A stretch of 64,000 nucleotides of DNA from Persicaria tinctoria (taxonomy: Eukaryota; Streptophyta; Magnoliopsida; Caryophyllales; Polygonaceae). A model generated the notes under the pieces. The model was not told the DNA's origin, did no database searches, and saw nothing but the letters and a program-made list of their open reading frames with translations. Below, in pieces: positions 10,344 through 20,116 of this stretch. The DNA lies in assembly GCA_037127255.1 (NCBI GenBank), contig JBANSL010000013.1, positions 13,598,688-13,662,687 of the forward strand, in the 5' to 3' direction. The number at the start of each line of letters is the position of its first letter. The first letter of the stretch is position 1. Both the position numbers and the translations under genes were made by a program.

Positions 10344-11035
10344 TCACTCATTAACTACCAAAAAACTTATTGGGCTCAGTGTGCTAAGAGAAATCACCTT
10401 CTTACAATTGACATCAACATAAAATATCTTCATCGTATAACCACAGGTAGACGCAATAGAAACATCATCACAAACATTAAAACAAGAGACAACATTTTTC
10501 TTTCCTTGGAAGAGAATATTAGAAATGAAATCAAGGTCGAGTTTACTCAAAGATTCTTTGCAGACAGACTCCCTATGAGGGATTGTTATCTCCTTGACAC
10601 TATGTCTTCTGAAATCACCCCAGAAGATAACGACAAACTCATCAGACTCTCTACCAACAATGAAGTTAAAAATGTTGTCTTTAATCTGGCCAGTGATAAA
10701 TCTCCCGGTCCGAATGGCTTTCCGGCTGGTTTTTTCAAGATTTATTGGCATATTGTTGGGACGTCCATCATCAAAGTTGTCAAGAGTTTCTTCTTGAGTG
10801 GAAAACTTCTTAAGCAAATCAATCATACATTCATTACCCTTATTCCCAAATGTGATAACCCAACTCAAGTAAACAACTAAATACAAGTCTATGATCTACT
10901 ATCTACAAAATCATCTCCAAAGTCATATAACATCGATTAAGAACCATTCTTCCACAAAAATTCACCCATTACAAAATGCGTTCACATCTGAACGATCAAT
11001 CCAAGATAACATTCTTGTAATGGGTAAAATCTGCA
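10344..11035 (+). pseudogene. LINE reverse transcriptase, N-terminal block
   Basis: The frame reads through the finger region of an L1-type reverse transcriptase: NYQKTYWAQCAKRNHL, then DKSPGPNGFPAGFFKIYW (the strongly conserved SPGPDGF block) and LIPKCDNPTQVNN. After a TAA near 10878 the homology resumes in a different frame with HPLQNAFTSERSIQDNIL, equivalent to the conserved QxAFxxGRxIxDNI motif, up to about 11035. The catalytic block lies beyond the interruption. Confidence 0.85.
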
Positions 11036-11290
11036 CCATAGATCTTGAGGAGGATCGGCGAGATGCAATCCTGCAAGATCAACCAAGAACGAGGTCGGGG
11101 CGGGGCTTGTCTCCCCAGAGCAGCCTCCGACGCCCAAGTCAGAATGTGTCGGCTGATAGAAGCCTCTCTAACCCTAGTAATCGATCATATATATAATGAG
11201 AGTTAGGGTTGGCGATTAGGGTTTACCATATAAATGACAATTATGCCCCTGAATCTTTTGTTGAATTACTTTTGCTATATCAATTCTAAT
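11035..11290. mobile_element. Foreign insertion splitting the LINE reverse transcriptase
   Basis: LINE homology stops after the DNILVMGKI residues near 11030 and restarts with IFHSFQNKK near 11291. The roughly 250 bp between them have no LINE homology. They are GC-rich at the left, with CCCCAGAGCAGCCTCCGACG, and AT-rich at the right. I see no clear terminal repeats or target duplication, so the class is unknown. Confidence 0.6.
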
Positions 11291-11736
11291 AAATATTCCA
11301 CTCCTTCCAAAACAAAAAGGGCTTTTTAGTGGGATATATGGCCGCCAAATTCGACATTGAAAAAGCTTTTGACATGGTGGACTGGAAATTCCTTTTCAAC
11401 ATATTGGAAAATTTTGGATTATGTAACGGGTTTATCTCATGGATTAAAGAATGCATTACGATTGTCACTTACTCGGTACTAGTTAACAACGAACCTACTG
11501 ACTTGATCACCCCTTCTCGTGGCTTGTGCCAGGGGGACCCTATTTCACCATACCTTTTCCTCCTTGTCTCTGAAGTCATCGCCCGAGGTCTTCAACAAGA
11601 ATCAAGACGTCTTCAGAGTAGCGTCGGTGTCTCCATTACTAGATCTAGGACAAAAATCCCCTTCCTTACTTTCCCTGATGATATTATAGTCTTCGCCAAC
11701 GCCTCCACTGCCGTTGTAACCAAATTAACAAATTAA
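11290..11736 (+). pseudogene. LINE reverse transcriptase, catalytic block
   Basis: MAAKFDIEKAFDMVDW (motif A with its catalytic aspartate), GLCQGDPISPYLF (motif B) and FPDDIIVFANA (motif C) are all readable. Motif C has proline where the family has alanine or similar (F-A-D-D), consistent with decay. The frame ends at a TAA near 11734, and downstream homology continues only in scattered pieces to about 13345. Confidence 0.88.
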
Positions 11737-13413
11737 TGACAGACTACTGCACATTATCTGGTCAAAAAATCAATCGACATAAATCATTCTTCCAAACCTC
11801 CCCTAATAAATCTGCCCATATCAAAATGACTATTAAGAATGAATTAAGCATTCCTTATTCAACCAATATAATATAAGCAAATATCTTGGTTACCTGTTAT
11901 TTGAAGTAGGGTGACTAATGCCACCTTCCAAGATATTCTCCGCTCAACTAGAACACACCTATCAAAATGGACGGCCAGCTTCCTCTCCCAAGCCGGTTGA
12001 TGCACCCTCATCGAAACAAATCTGGCTGCCAAACCGCTACATATTATGCAATGCTTCATGCTATACCTTCTTCCATCCATAAGGAACTTGATAAAATAAA
12101 CAGAAAATTTCTTTGGAATAAAAAACCTAAACATAAACTACTTATTAGTTGTTTTGAAGTTTGCAAAACAAAAAAAAATGGAGGTCTTGGTCTCCGTAAC
12201 TAGGAAGACTTGAACAAAGCTTTGCAACTGAAACTCATTTAGAAAATCATATCTGAACCTCCAAACCCATGGGTTACACTCATAATGGAAAAATACCTCA
12301 AGAATGACCATATCTTAAACTACAGCAAAAAAAGGTAACACCTCTTGGCAATGAGTTAAACTCTATTGTCTCATTGATTTATTTAAATCTGGTCTTTGTT
12401 GGTCAATTGGTAATGGGTAATGGTGCTTCAATCAACTTCTGGCTTGACACCTGGTGCGGGGATGACCGCTTAATAGATTGCGCAACTAACTGAAAGGTAA
12501 ACGAATTAATCACCGATGACACAAGACTTGGAACATCCAAAAGATAAACTTTCTTCTATACAACCATTTAGATAATAACACAATCAATACCATTCTCCAC
12601 ACTTCAATCCCAACCAATCTACTCCAAGACAGACTATACTGGCACTGGAGCATAAATGACTGATTCTCCACTCAATCCGCTATTGATATGTTGCATCATG
12701 TTAAACGACACTTTCCATTAGACAACCACTAGATCTGGCAACTCGACTTACCACAAAAAATTAAAAATTTCCTCTAGAAAATTCTCAAAGATGGACTACC
12801 TACCTCCTCTAAACTTGCTTTAGAGGCTTCAGAATCCCCTCTGACTACTCACTCTATGCGGGCCGTCACGAAGATCTTGAGCATTTTCTCTTCACATGTC
12901 CGTACTCGCGTCACATGATCTATACAATATCACATAGAATGTCCCATCTTGTTGGCTTTTGTCACTCTGAAGCCTCAAGTATCCCTGATGCGCTAAACAG
13001 TTGCAAATCAACACTCGACCTTCACGGGTTTTCCAAGTTGGCCATAACTTGGTGGGGTCTCTGGTTTTCTCGAAACAAAACCCTATTTGAAAACACCATT
13101 CCCACCCCCGCGATCAACTGCATCCTTCATTTTGGACCAACTATCCCAATGGGAGAAAGCAAAAATTAAAACCAAGAACTTGACAGCAAAGCCTATCCGA
13201 TTGGTCAAGGCAGCAACAACATCCAAACAAGAAAACGACGACTATGCAAATGATCCAAACCTCAAGAAAGGTGGCTTAAACTGAACTTTGATGGAGCTCT
13301 TTCCAACTTTAATATTGGAACATACGACTATGTTATCTATGACCATGTACAAGTTAATTATGAAATGCTGTGACAAGGGCCATGTACATGTAACTCAATC
13401 ATAATAACAAAAT

Positions 13414-13638
13414 CCACGCGGTGACGTGAATCTTGCTTTATCGGAGGGACCAAAGGCAGCTTGGTTGCAGAAGCAGTGGGTCCAATCTCGGTCAGTTCAA
13501 TTACAGGAACAAAATCTACAACTTGGGTTAGAGATACTGAAGCTTGAGAGACAACGGTTTAAGTGGCAGAAATTCGGCAAGAAATGGGATAGGGAACTTG
13601 AGAAGTTGAAGATGGAAAATGAGAACCTTTTAAATTGA
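13414..13638 (+). pseudogene. Possible C-terminal exon of a trihelix-like transcription factor
   Basis: The open stretch ends EILKLERQRFKWQKFGKKWD followed by RELEKLKMEN, then a stop at 13636. This charged coiled-coil pattern (LELExxxLKWxxFxxKKDRELExxRLENE) is common at the C-terminus of plant trihelix/Myb-SANT-like factors. No upstream exons are visible: the preceding DNA is LINE. It may be the last exon of a gene truncated or pushed away by the LINE, or a captured fragment. About 300 bp of T-rich sequence after the stop could be the 3' UTR. The assignment rests on pattern only. Confidence 0.45.
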
Positions 13639-13966
13639 AGTTCGGGTATTACACTTATCAATCTTGAATTTGAGTTTGAATATGTGTGTTTTCTTAACTT
13701 TAGATGAGAGAGATGAATGATGTGTGTTTACAAGGATCATGTAATATAAATGTGTCTATTCAGCAACTCCATCTTGATCCTTTAAATTTGTAATAGGAAT
13801 TCAACAACTTCATTTTACAGTATTCAGGGAAGAGATGTTGTAATTCAGCAGCTTCATTGTACATTTTTCCTTCTATGTTGAATTTTCTTGCAAAATTGAT
13901 GTCAATAAAGGATGCAAATGCCTTTTGTGGATTTGAACAAGCATGGGGGGTTGAATTGATGGGTGT

Positions 13967-14172
13967 TAGAATCTCATTTCGTTGTCAGCATAAATTTTTT
14001 AACTATTTTAGAATCTCAGTCCGTTGTCAGTATAAAAATTTCAACTGTTATAATCCATTGTCAGCCTAAAAATTTCAACTTAGAATCCGTTGTCATCATA
14101 AAAATTTCAACTTAAATTAGAATCCGTTGTCATCATAAAAATTTCAACTTAAGTTAGAATCCGTTGTCAATA
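13967..14172. repeat. Degenerate tandem repeat, unit about 40 bp, five copies
   Basis: The motif TTAGAATCCGTTGTCATCAT followed by AAAAATTTCAACT recurs five times with decreasing divergence towards the right. The last units are nearly identical. The repeat follows directly on the putative 3' UTR of the trihelix-like fragment. Confidence 0.8.
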
Positions 14173-14239
14173 GAAATTTAGAAGGATGGAGGGAAGGAAG
14201 TGGGCAACAGTTTAGAGGTGATCGGTGAACATTTAACTA

Positions 14240-14471
14240 CTCCAATCGATCTAAAATACACGACGTTTGACTTTTCAGCACGTATTTTAAGAAGCTAAAA
14301 ACTATATAAAATATCAACTTTTTTAATTATATTTTTACAACATAATATTTGTTGGTAATTAGTATTAAATTGTAAAAAATATTAATTAAAAAGTTAACAT
14401 ATTATATAGTTTTTAGCTCCTTAAAATACGTGTTGAAAAGTCAAACGACATGTATCTTAGATAAGAGGGAG
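14240..14471. mobile_element. Stowaway-like MITE, 232 bp, with long inverted repeats
   Basis: The two halves form an inverted repeat of about 80 bp: the left end reads ACGTTTGACTTTTCAGCACG and the right end its complement with a few changes. The core AGCTAAAAACTATATAAAAT is shared with the MITEs at 54247 and 60032. The right end carries GAGGGAG and the left CTCC. The TA duplication is not clear on the right side. Confidence 0.75.
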
Positions 14472-14595
14472 GAATATATATTGAACGGCGGATATTTAAT
14501 TAATTAGATCCTATTATATGAACATTTAATTTTTTTATCCCATAAATAATTATATGAATTAGTTAGATTCAGACGAACTGAATGTGAAGAAATAA

Positions 14596-15780
14596 ATTTT
14601 GAAGCAATGAGAGAGGCTCTGCCTCTCTCTCTAAAAAAACCCCTAAACCAAGCCTCTCTCTCTAAAAAAACCCCTAAACCAGCCAACCCAAACACCACCA
14701 TCACCCCTCAACCGACCACCTCCTGCACCTCCCGGACTCCGAGCCGACCGCCACCACCACCACCTCCGACCCCTCTTTATTTTTGGCCACCACTACTCCT
14801 TCGTCGTCCCCGGAGGCCCTTGGCCTGTTCATCCGTCGAGTCCCTCTCCTCCTCTAAAAACCCTAGGTTTTCAAATCTTCTCCCTAAAATCCCTATCGGC
14901 CTGATTTTCGGGTGGGTTTGGGTTCCAACTCTCCGATTCCGCTGGTTTTCGTTGTCAATTCGAGGTTTCCGGTGCGTCCTGGCTTTCGCTGGCTTGGGCT
15001 CCTCGGATCCTTCGTCTCCCTTCCCCGTTTCGGTCGTGTGTGTGCGCCGGCGGTGGGTTGGGGCCGCCGCTCCTCCTTCGTCTTGGCTTCGCCGCCGGTT
15101 GGGTGGGCGTCCAGGGCTGCGTTCTTCCTGTTCCTCATTGGTCCTTGGGGCCCAAGTTTGGGCTTCTCCGGGCCCATGTTTTGGGTCCGTCGGGCCAAGG
15201 TTTGGGAGAGGAGGAAAAAAAAAACAAACACTTAAGGTTTGAAACATTTCCTTGAATGGATCTTTTGATTAAGCTAATCATTTTTTGGTTGCTTAATTTG
15301 GGTTCATTCAATTCATCCCACTCTATATGGGTGCTATTAAATCCCGAAAGGGTTGGATTAAATCCCGAAAAGGTTTCAATAAAACCCCTTAATTGAGTCT
15401 GGCGGTGCTTTCTATTGGGGTTGAAGACTAGCGGCTTTTGTGCGGTGCTTCTCTCCGTAGCCGTTTGCAAGAGGTCGTGGACGTGATCGAAACATGAAGG
15501 CTCGCCGTCGTCCGGGTCCAAATCTGAGGTTTCCACAAGTTCCCTAGGTGTTCCTGAGTTGCCTCTACTTTCTGGCGTTGGAGTGGTTTCATTGCATGCT
15601 CGTTCATCGTTCGTTAGTGCTAGTGTTTTCATGTGTTGCATCTTTTGTTTCTCGGTTTTGCATGGTTACTTTACTTTATTTGTAGTTGTTTGTATGACGG
15701 GTTTTCGTCGCCGTTGCTACGGCCTCTCGACCCACCGAGCCAATCCGGTGCGTCGAATTTTTACTTAATCAAAAATAAAA
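14596..15780 (+). other. GC-rich gene-like block, possibly a LINE deletion derivative
   Basis: This block is markedly more GC-rich than its surroundings and begins with two head-to-tail copies of a 30-bp CTCTCTCTAAAAAAACCCCT unit (14621-14681). The + strand is open from 14607 to 15242, but the translation (proline-rich, then low complexity) matches nothing I know. The right end, ACGGGTTTTCGTCGCCG near 15698 followed by an A-rich tail near 15770, resembles the end at 59930-60015 (ACGGGTTTCCGTCTGCCG plus A-rich). Both could be LINE 3' ends, making this a LINE 5' leader joined to a LINE 3' end. That is inference. An ordinary gene 5' region is the alternative. Confidence 0.35.
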
Positions 15781-15831
15781 TGATGAAAAGATAGCAAAAG
15801 ATGTCGTATGTCAATATGGCATGGCCTTTAC

Positions 15832-16200
15832 CAGTGTGAATCCTCTGCCCCACAATCCCGCCCCACATTATTATTTTACCATTAAATTAATTATAAAAAA
15901 AATTTTAAAAATATATTTAGCTTTTACATACTTAATTATTATAACATATTTGAAAAAAAAATCTTAAAAAACCAACTTATAAAAATTATAATAATTCAGA
16001 AGAGATAGGAAGATTTTTTTAAGTTTTAAAAATATGTTGTTTTACTATATATTTTTTAGAAAAAATTATAATTCATTTTGTTTTCAAATATGTTATACTA
16101 AGTATGTAGAAGCTAAATATATTTTTAATTTTTTTTTAATATTAGTTTATTGACAAAATAATTATGTGGGGTGGGGAATTTGGGCAGAGGATTCACACTG
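15832..16200. mobile_element. Mutator-like (MULE) MITE, 369 bp
   Basis: It begins CAGTGTGAATCCTCTGCCC and ends with the complement GGGCAGAGGATTCACACTG. The inverted repeats extend for about 45 bp, and the AT-rich interior also folds back. The flanks GGCCTTTAC (15823-15831) and GGCATTTAC (16201-16209) agree at eight of nine positions. A 9-bp TSD with long TIRs is the signature of Mutator-like elements. It holds no coding sequence. Confidence 0.85.
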
Positions 16201-16477
16201 GGCATTTACGGCTTTACTCCTAATTAAATCTCCTAATTAAAAGTGGCTTAATTATGAGCGCTTCGGATATATACACTGCAAATACGCACGTTAATTATGA
16301 TGTGCATGCACGTTTAAAACGACGTGTATTGCACGTCGTAATTAACGTGCAAGGTGGATAGACCCCAAAGCGTGCCTACGTGCACGCACGTATTTTTATT
16401 TTCGAAAAAACGTGCTTCGTCGTTCCCATTCCCAATTCCAGATCCAACCAGAGCGAGAGAGACATCGGAGACAAACG

Positions 16478-16502
16478 GAGAGAGAGAGAGAGAGAGAGAG
16501 AG
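16478..16502. repeat. (GA)n tract in the leader of the 16.5 kb ORF
   Basis: About 12 GAGA dinucleotides lie just before the ATG at 16527. A (GA)n tract is common in plant 5' UTRs, so it is compatible with a transcribed leader. Confidence 0.8.
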
Positions 16503-16526
16503 CCAGAATCCGAGAGAGAGAAAGAG

Positions 16527-16982
16527 ATGGAGAGAGAGCCGGAGATCGAGCCGACACAGGTCACCCGCGACGACACCTTGACGCCGAAGTACGTCGCCGT
16601 GTTTGACGCCGCGCACGACAGGTGGCAGGACTTACTGGACGAGGGTCGCTTTTACTGGCTGGCTGATCCTAGACGCACCAGCGAGCACTGTGAGGCCGGT
16701 GTCAGAGCTGATTACATAACCTAGTACGCATCTCATAGTCGGCCATACGTCCTGCCCACCACGCCACCCCATCCGGACCATCCGGCGCCCGTCCACCCGA
16801 TCGCCCTGGATCCATGGGTGGACCTGCCTCAGCCTCCAGTCATCCCTCTGGAGGTAGCGATCCGGATGCGGGATATAGAGGGCTATATACGGGCCCTGGC
16901 TACCGACCCTCGGATTCATGAGTTGTTAGACGAGGTTACTGATATCTTGGATGATGTTATACGCCATCCCCCTGGACAGTGA
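16527..16982 (+). pseudogene. Acidic ORF of unknown function with one in-frame TAG
   Basis: From ATG 16527 the frame reads MEREPEIEPTQVTRDDTLTP to a TAG at 16722-16724. It then continues in the same frame for 85 further codons (PYVLPTTPPHPDHPAPVHP, later IHELLDEVTDILDDVIRHPP) to a TGA at 16980. Codon choice is GC-rich on both sides of the TAG and the frame is preserved, so this was probably one protein of about 150 residues with a proline-rich middle and an acidic, leucine-containing end. I recognise no domain. Its position next to a MULE transposase fragment suggests an accessory element protein, but that is inference. Confidence 0.5.
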
Positions 16983-17187
16983 TGTACATGTAGACTGTTA
17001 CAGCTTTTGTAGTATCTATCTTTATATTATATACACTTTTTGATGTTATATTTCTATATTATTCCCTATCTTTATATAATATTGACATTATATTTTTGTC
17101 AACTCATGTTACAGTTGATTCTCAAGTCCAGTAAACATATATAGTTGAATTTCAGTCTGTCATACTAAGTGAATGGTAGGAGAGGGC

Positions 17188-17275
17188 TACGAGAGGGTTA
17201 GGGGTCGTTAGGGTTAGTGGTAGGGTTTGGGTAGGGTTAGTGGTAGGGTTGGGTAGGGTTAGTGGTAGGGTTTGC
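17188..17275. repeat. Telomere-like GGGTTAGTGGTA repeat
   Basis: Units of about 23 bp containing GGTAGGGTTAGTGGTAGGGT recur three times, ending at the palindromic array. The GGGTTAG/TAGGGTT character resembles degenerate plant telomere repeat, but the unit is longer and irregular. It is better seen as a local tandem expansion inside the element. Confidence 0.7.
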
Positions 17276-17595
17276 ACGTCGTTAGAAACGTGGAAACCCT
17301 ACACGTCTTTAACGACGTGCATATATTGCACGTCCAAAAGAACGTGCAATATGCACGTCGTTGACCACGTGCCTATTGCACGTCGTTTTGGACGTGTATC
17401 TCCGCGTACCTTTGACGGACAACTGCCTATTTGTATCGGAGCGGGATAGCTTGATTCCGCATCCTCCAAAACAACTTCCGACGTACGTCGATATATTCCG
17501 TCACAGTTAGAATCGCTATAGCCGAGTCGCAAGGTAATCGTCGTCTCCAAGTTTGCCAGGTACGGATACGTTTCGTATAGTGCAATATATTACAT

Positions 17596-18312
17596 ATGCC
17601 TTGCGTTATGTTTATATTTCCACTCATGTTATTACAATTTCGAGACTTCACACCCGAGTTCTCGGACCCAACGGTTTGGAATGACCGTAACGAAATGGTT
17701 ACGCATTTCAAGGACTTGGGTCTGAGACACTGCATGATTTTAGTAATCAAGCGGTCTTGGACGGGGGCGTCGAACCGTCCAGGCGGGGTTCTCCTTGCTA
17801 ATTGCGAGCAGTATGGGGAGTACCGACCACGCGGGAGGAAGCTCCGAAGAACGGAATCGAAGATAAACGGTTGTCCATTCTCTCTACACGGGTATGAAGC
17901 TCCGCCGGGTCACTGGGTTATGACGGTAACCCACGGTGTTCATAACCACGGGCTTCCCACGAGCTTGAAGGGTCACGCCGTCGCCGGATAGATGACAAAG
18001 GGGGAAAAGAAGATGGCTAGGTGGATGAAGGAAATTGGTACTCTTCCAAAAGCCATTGGGTACGGATTGAGGCAGTTGGATGAGACAAACGTCACGTCAT
18101 CGCATTCCCTTACCAACACGCTCAACAAGATGGTCGCCGAAGAAAGGGGTAGTCGGACGATGATCCAAGATACCCTGCATCGTCTGCGGGAAAGAGGGTA
18201 CTACTACGAGTTCAGACGACATCTGGATGACGACAACGTCTTGAGCGACCTCTTCCCAGCGCATCCTGACAGGATACGGCGACCTCTTTCTAGCACAATT
18301 GCACGTCGTTAA
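17596..18312 (+). pseudogene. MULE transposase, N-terminal DNA-binding half, broken
   Basis: The frame reads a FAR1/MULE-type zinc-binding region: RRTESKINGCPFSLHGYE, then HWVMTVTHGVHNHGLPTSL with the HNH-like metal-binding histidines, then NVTSSHSLTNTLNKMVAEER and YYYEFRRHLDDDN followed by LFPAHPDRIR, equivalent to the conserved ...DLFWAHP... stretch just before the DDE catalytic domain. A TAG at 17989-17991 interrupts it after HAVAG, and homology continues in the same frame after it. Homology ends at about 18290, where the palindromic array begins. The DDE domain and SWIM finger are absent. It is therefore a deletion derivative unable to catalyse transposition. Confidence 0.82.
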
Positions 18313-18404
18313 GGACTTGCAAGCCCTGATTTGTTAACGACTTGCACAGTTCCACACTTGCACGTTAATAAGGACGTGCAAATCCTTAATTATCATTTGC
18401 GGTG

Positions 18405-18713
18405 TATCTAACAAGACCTATTATAAGTCACATGATCGGATTCGGAGTTCAAAAGCTGCTCTTCTTTGGGTAGGTACACTGTACGCAGGAGTAAAATACC
18501 GAGTATTGATTGCTGACAAAAATATTGATTGCTGATAAAAATAAAAAAAGTTTTGATTTTAAAGGTTGCTAACCACCATCGTCGTCCGAAGTAATTTACT
18601 TCTTCGTCTTTCGATCTTCATCTCAACAGTAGAAGGTAAAAGAGATCTAGACGTCGGGATCGTGTAGACTAAATAAAAGTCACATTTGAGGCTTTTCGAT
18701 TCCATCCCGATAC
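18405..18713. other. Intergenic stretch without a recognised gene
   Basis: No open frame of interest is visible. The sequence is moderately AT-rich, and the short GATTGCTGA repeat at 18507-18537 is the only structure seen. Confidence 0.5.
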
Positions 18714-18721
18714 GATACAGT

Positions 18722-19255
18722 CAGTGGCGGAACCTCAAACTCAACAATAGGGGGGCCGAACATTGCTACAAGAAATAAAGTTGTTTAGAATTTGGAATCC
18801 GTTTAAGTAGAAAGACTTATCCTCGCGCCTAATCGACTAATCAAATCAATTGAATTTACAATTTAAGAATTTACCTTACCTTTAATTGAATCTCTCTACC
18901 TAATCAATAATCAGAGTAATTTAATTCTACACAAAACTTTTATTTTATACTTAAAAACATAACTTTTATTTTATATACTTGAACATAAATGTATGTTACA
19001 AAAGTGGTGCATTTGACTTGCAATTCAGACGGCAAATTCGAACTTGATTGAAAACCACTAAAACAAGATTACATTAATTCAACCATGAATGCTACGGAGT
19101 AAAACATTTATACATGTGATGATCAACATCAACCCATCTTCTTATTCCAACATTAACATATTAATTATTTATATATTGATTAACACATCTTCCCTAATTA
19201 ATTTTTTTTTTGGGGGCCAGGGCCATCTCTAACCCCCCAAAACGTTTCGCCTATG
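18722..19255. mobile_element. hAT-like non-autonomous element, 534 bp
   Basis: It begins CAGTGGCGGAACC and ends CGTTTCGCCTATG, weak inverted repeats. The flanking 8-bp sequence GATACAGT is perfectly duplicated at 18714-18721 and 19256-19263, which fits a hAT insertion. The interior is AT-rich and non-coding. Near the ends GGGGGGCCGAA and GGGGGCCAGGGCC mark further subterminal similarity to the family C type. Confidence 0.82.
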
Positions 19256-19427
19256 GATACAGTGCACACATCAACATATATATCCCCGTGGAAACATGGA
19301 GACGCTGGTGAGTGGGAGGATCAACCCCTTAAATGGGCCTACAGTAACCCGATCCAGATGTAGAGTGGGCAAAACCCACTTGAACTGGAAAGGATAAAAA
19401 AAACATATATATCTCCTATAAATAATA

Positions 19428-19699
19428 ATTGACCTATCAATTATGTGTAAAGATCCTTGTATTACACATTCAGAATAATTCTATACCTCCGCTTTTAATA
19501 TCTAATTTTCCTTCTTTTTTTTTATCTTAGTCTAGTTCAATCGACTGAGATCGGGTACGGATTGACCTATCAATTATGTGTAAAGATCCTTGTATTACAT
19601 ATTCAGAATAATTCTATACCTCCGCTTTTAATATCTAATTTTCCTTCATTTTATTTTATTTTATCTTAGTCTAGTTCGATCGACTAAGATCGGGTACGG
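19428..19699. repeat. Tandem duplication of about 133 bp including a SINE tail
   Basis: Positions 19428-19560 and 19561-19699 are near-identical, each running from ATTGACCTATCAATTATGTG to GATCGGGTACGG. The duplicated block includes both the target flank and the end of the minus-strand SINE that follows. The copies differ mainly in the T-rich tail, TTTTTTTTT in the left copy against TTTTATTTTATTTTA in the right. Confidence 0.9.
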
Positions 19700-19818
19700 T
19701 GTGGCCCATTTGAGGAGTTGACCCTCCTCAAATGTTTTCAAGGGGATTCGAACTTCGAACCTCTTGGCATGGTATGTAGTCCCATAACCACTAAATCAAC
19801 TTGTGATTTACGGAGTAT
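19653..19818 (-). mobile_element. tRNA-derived SINE, about 166 bp, with 17-bp TSD
   Basis: Read on the minus strand, it starts with a tRNA-like head holding an A-box-like TTGATTTAGTGGTT and a B-box-like GTTCGAATCC, and ends in an A-rich tail (AAAATAAAATAAAA). The 17-bp sequence TAATTTTCCTTCATTTT flanks it perfectly at 19636-19652 and 19819-19835, as expected for LINE-machinery retroposition. It is full-length or nearly so. Confidence 0.85.
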
Positions 19819-20072
19819 TAATTTTCCTTCATTTTTAAGGATGATAAAAACTATATGAAATATCAATTTTATATTAAATTTTAAAATAGTTTTATATATT
19901 AGTAATAAGTATGAATTTATTGTAAAAAATTAATTTAAAAAAGTTTTAAATACTTTTATTTTTTCTTAGAAAATGTATTGACCAATCACCAATCACAATA
20001 TAGTGATAACCGACAAGTGGGTATGCTGTATATATATGCATGATGGCATACCACCCTCACAGCCTCAGCGCA

Positions 20073-20082
20073 TATATATATT
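20073..20082 (+). promoter_or_regulatory. Putative TATA box of the small-peptide gene
   Basis: TATATATATT lies 35-45 bp upstream of the ATG at 20117, which would give a very short 5' UTR. An AT-rich alternative lies near 20031. Confidence 0.45.
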
Positions 20083-20116
20083 TAGGCCAACCCTTGCCAA
20101 GCACATTAAGCATTAT

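Larger units (their letters stand above)
9331..13345 (+). pseudogene. L1-type LINE, second ORF, heavily decayed
   Basis: Pieces of the LINE ORF2 protein appear in the correct order on the plus strand: the N-terminal NVRGLAKRN motif near 9345, endonuclease to 10079, reverse transcriptase in two blocks (10344-11035 and 11290-11736), a zinc-knuckle-type region near 12500-12900 and the first strand of RNase H (WLKLNFDGALSNF) near 13272-13310. Stops and frameshifts break it many times, starting with a TAG at 9342 where the family has tryptophan. RNase H is cut after about 25 codons and no poly(A) tail is seen. An unrelated segment of about 250 bp interrupts the reverse transcriptase. The copy is old and dead. 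Confidence 0.88.
16274..18404 (+). mobile_element. Element with GCACGTCGTT arrays and MULE-type proteins, about 2.1 kb
   Basis: Short palindrome-forming motifs (GCACGTCGTT and its complement AACGACGTGC) cluster at 16284-16350, 17274-17400 and 18298-18380. Candidate ends are CACTGCAAATACGCACG at 16274 and CATTTGCGGTG at 18404, inverted over about ten bases. No matching TSD is visible, so both ends are provisional. Inside lie a two-part ORF (16527-16982) and a fragment of MULE transposase (17596-18312). The catalytic half of the transposase is missing, so the copy is non-autonomous. The CACTG ends and subterminal arrays recall CACTA elements, whereas the protein is MULE-like; the class is unsettled. 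Confidence 0.5.

Noticed and set aside
14607..15242. Protein-coding gene of 211 residues
   Set aside because: The frame is open because of high GC. Several other frames on both strands are open over the same DNA, and no domain is visible.
17188..17275. Interstitial telomere repeat
   Set aside because: The unit is about 23 bp and irregular, not tandem TTTAGGG. It looks like a local expansion inside the element.
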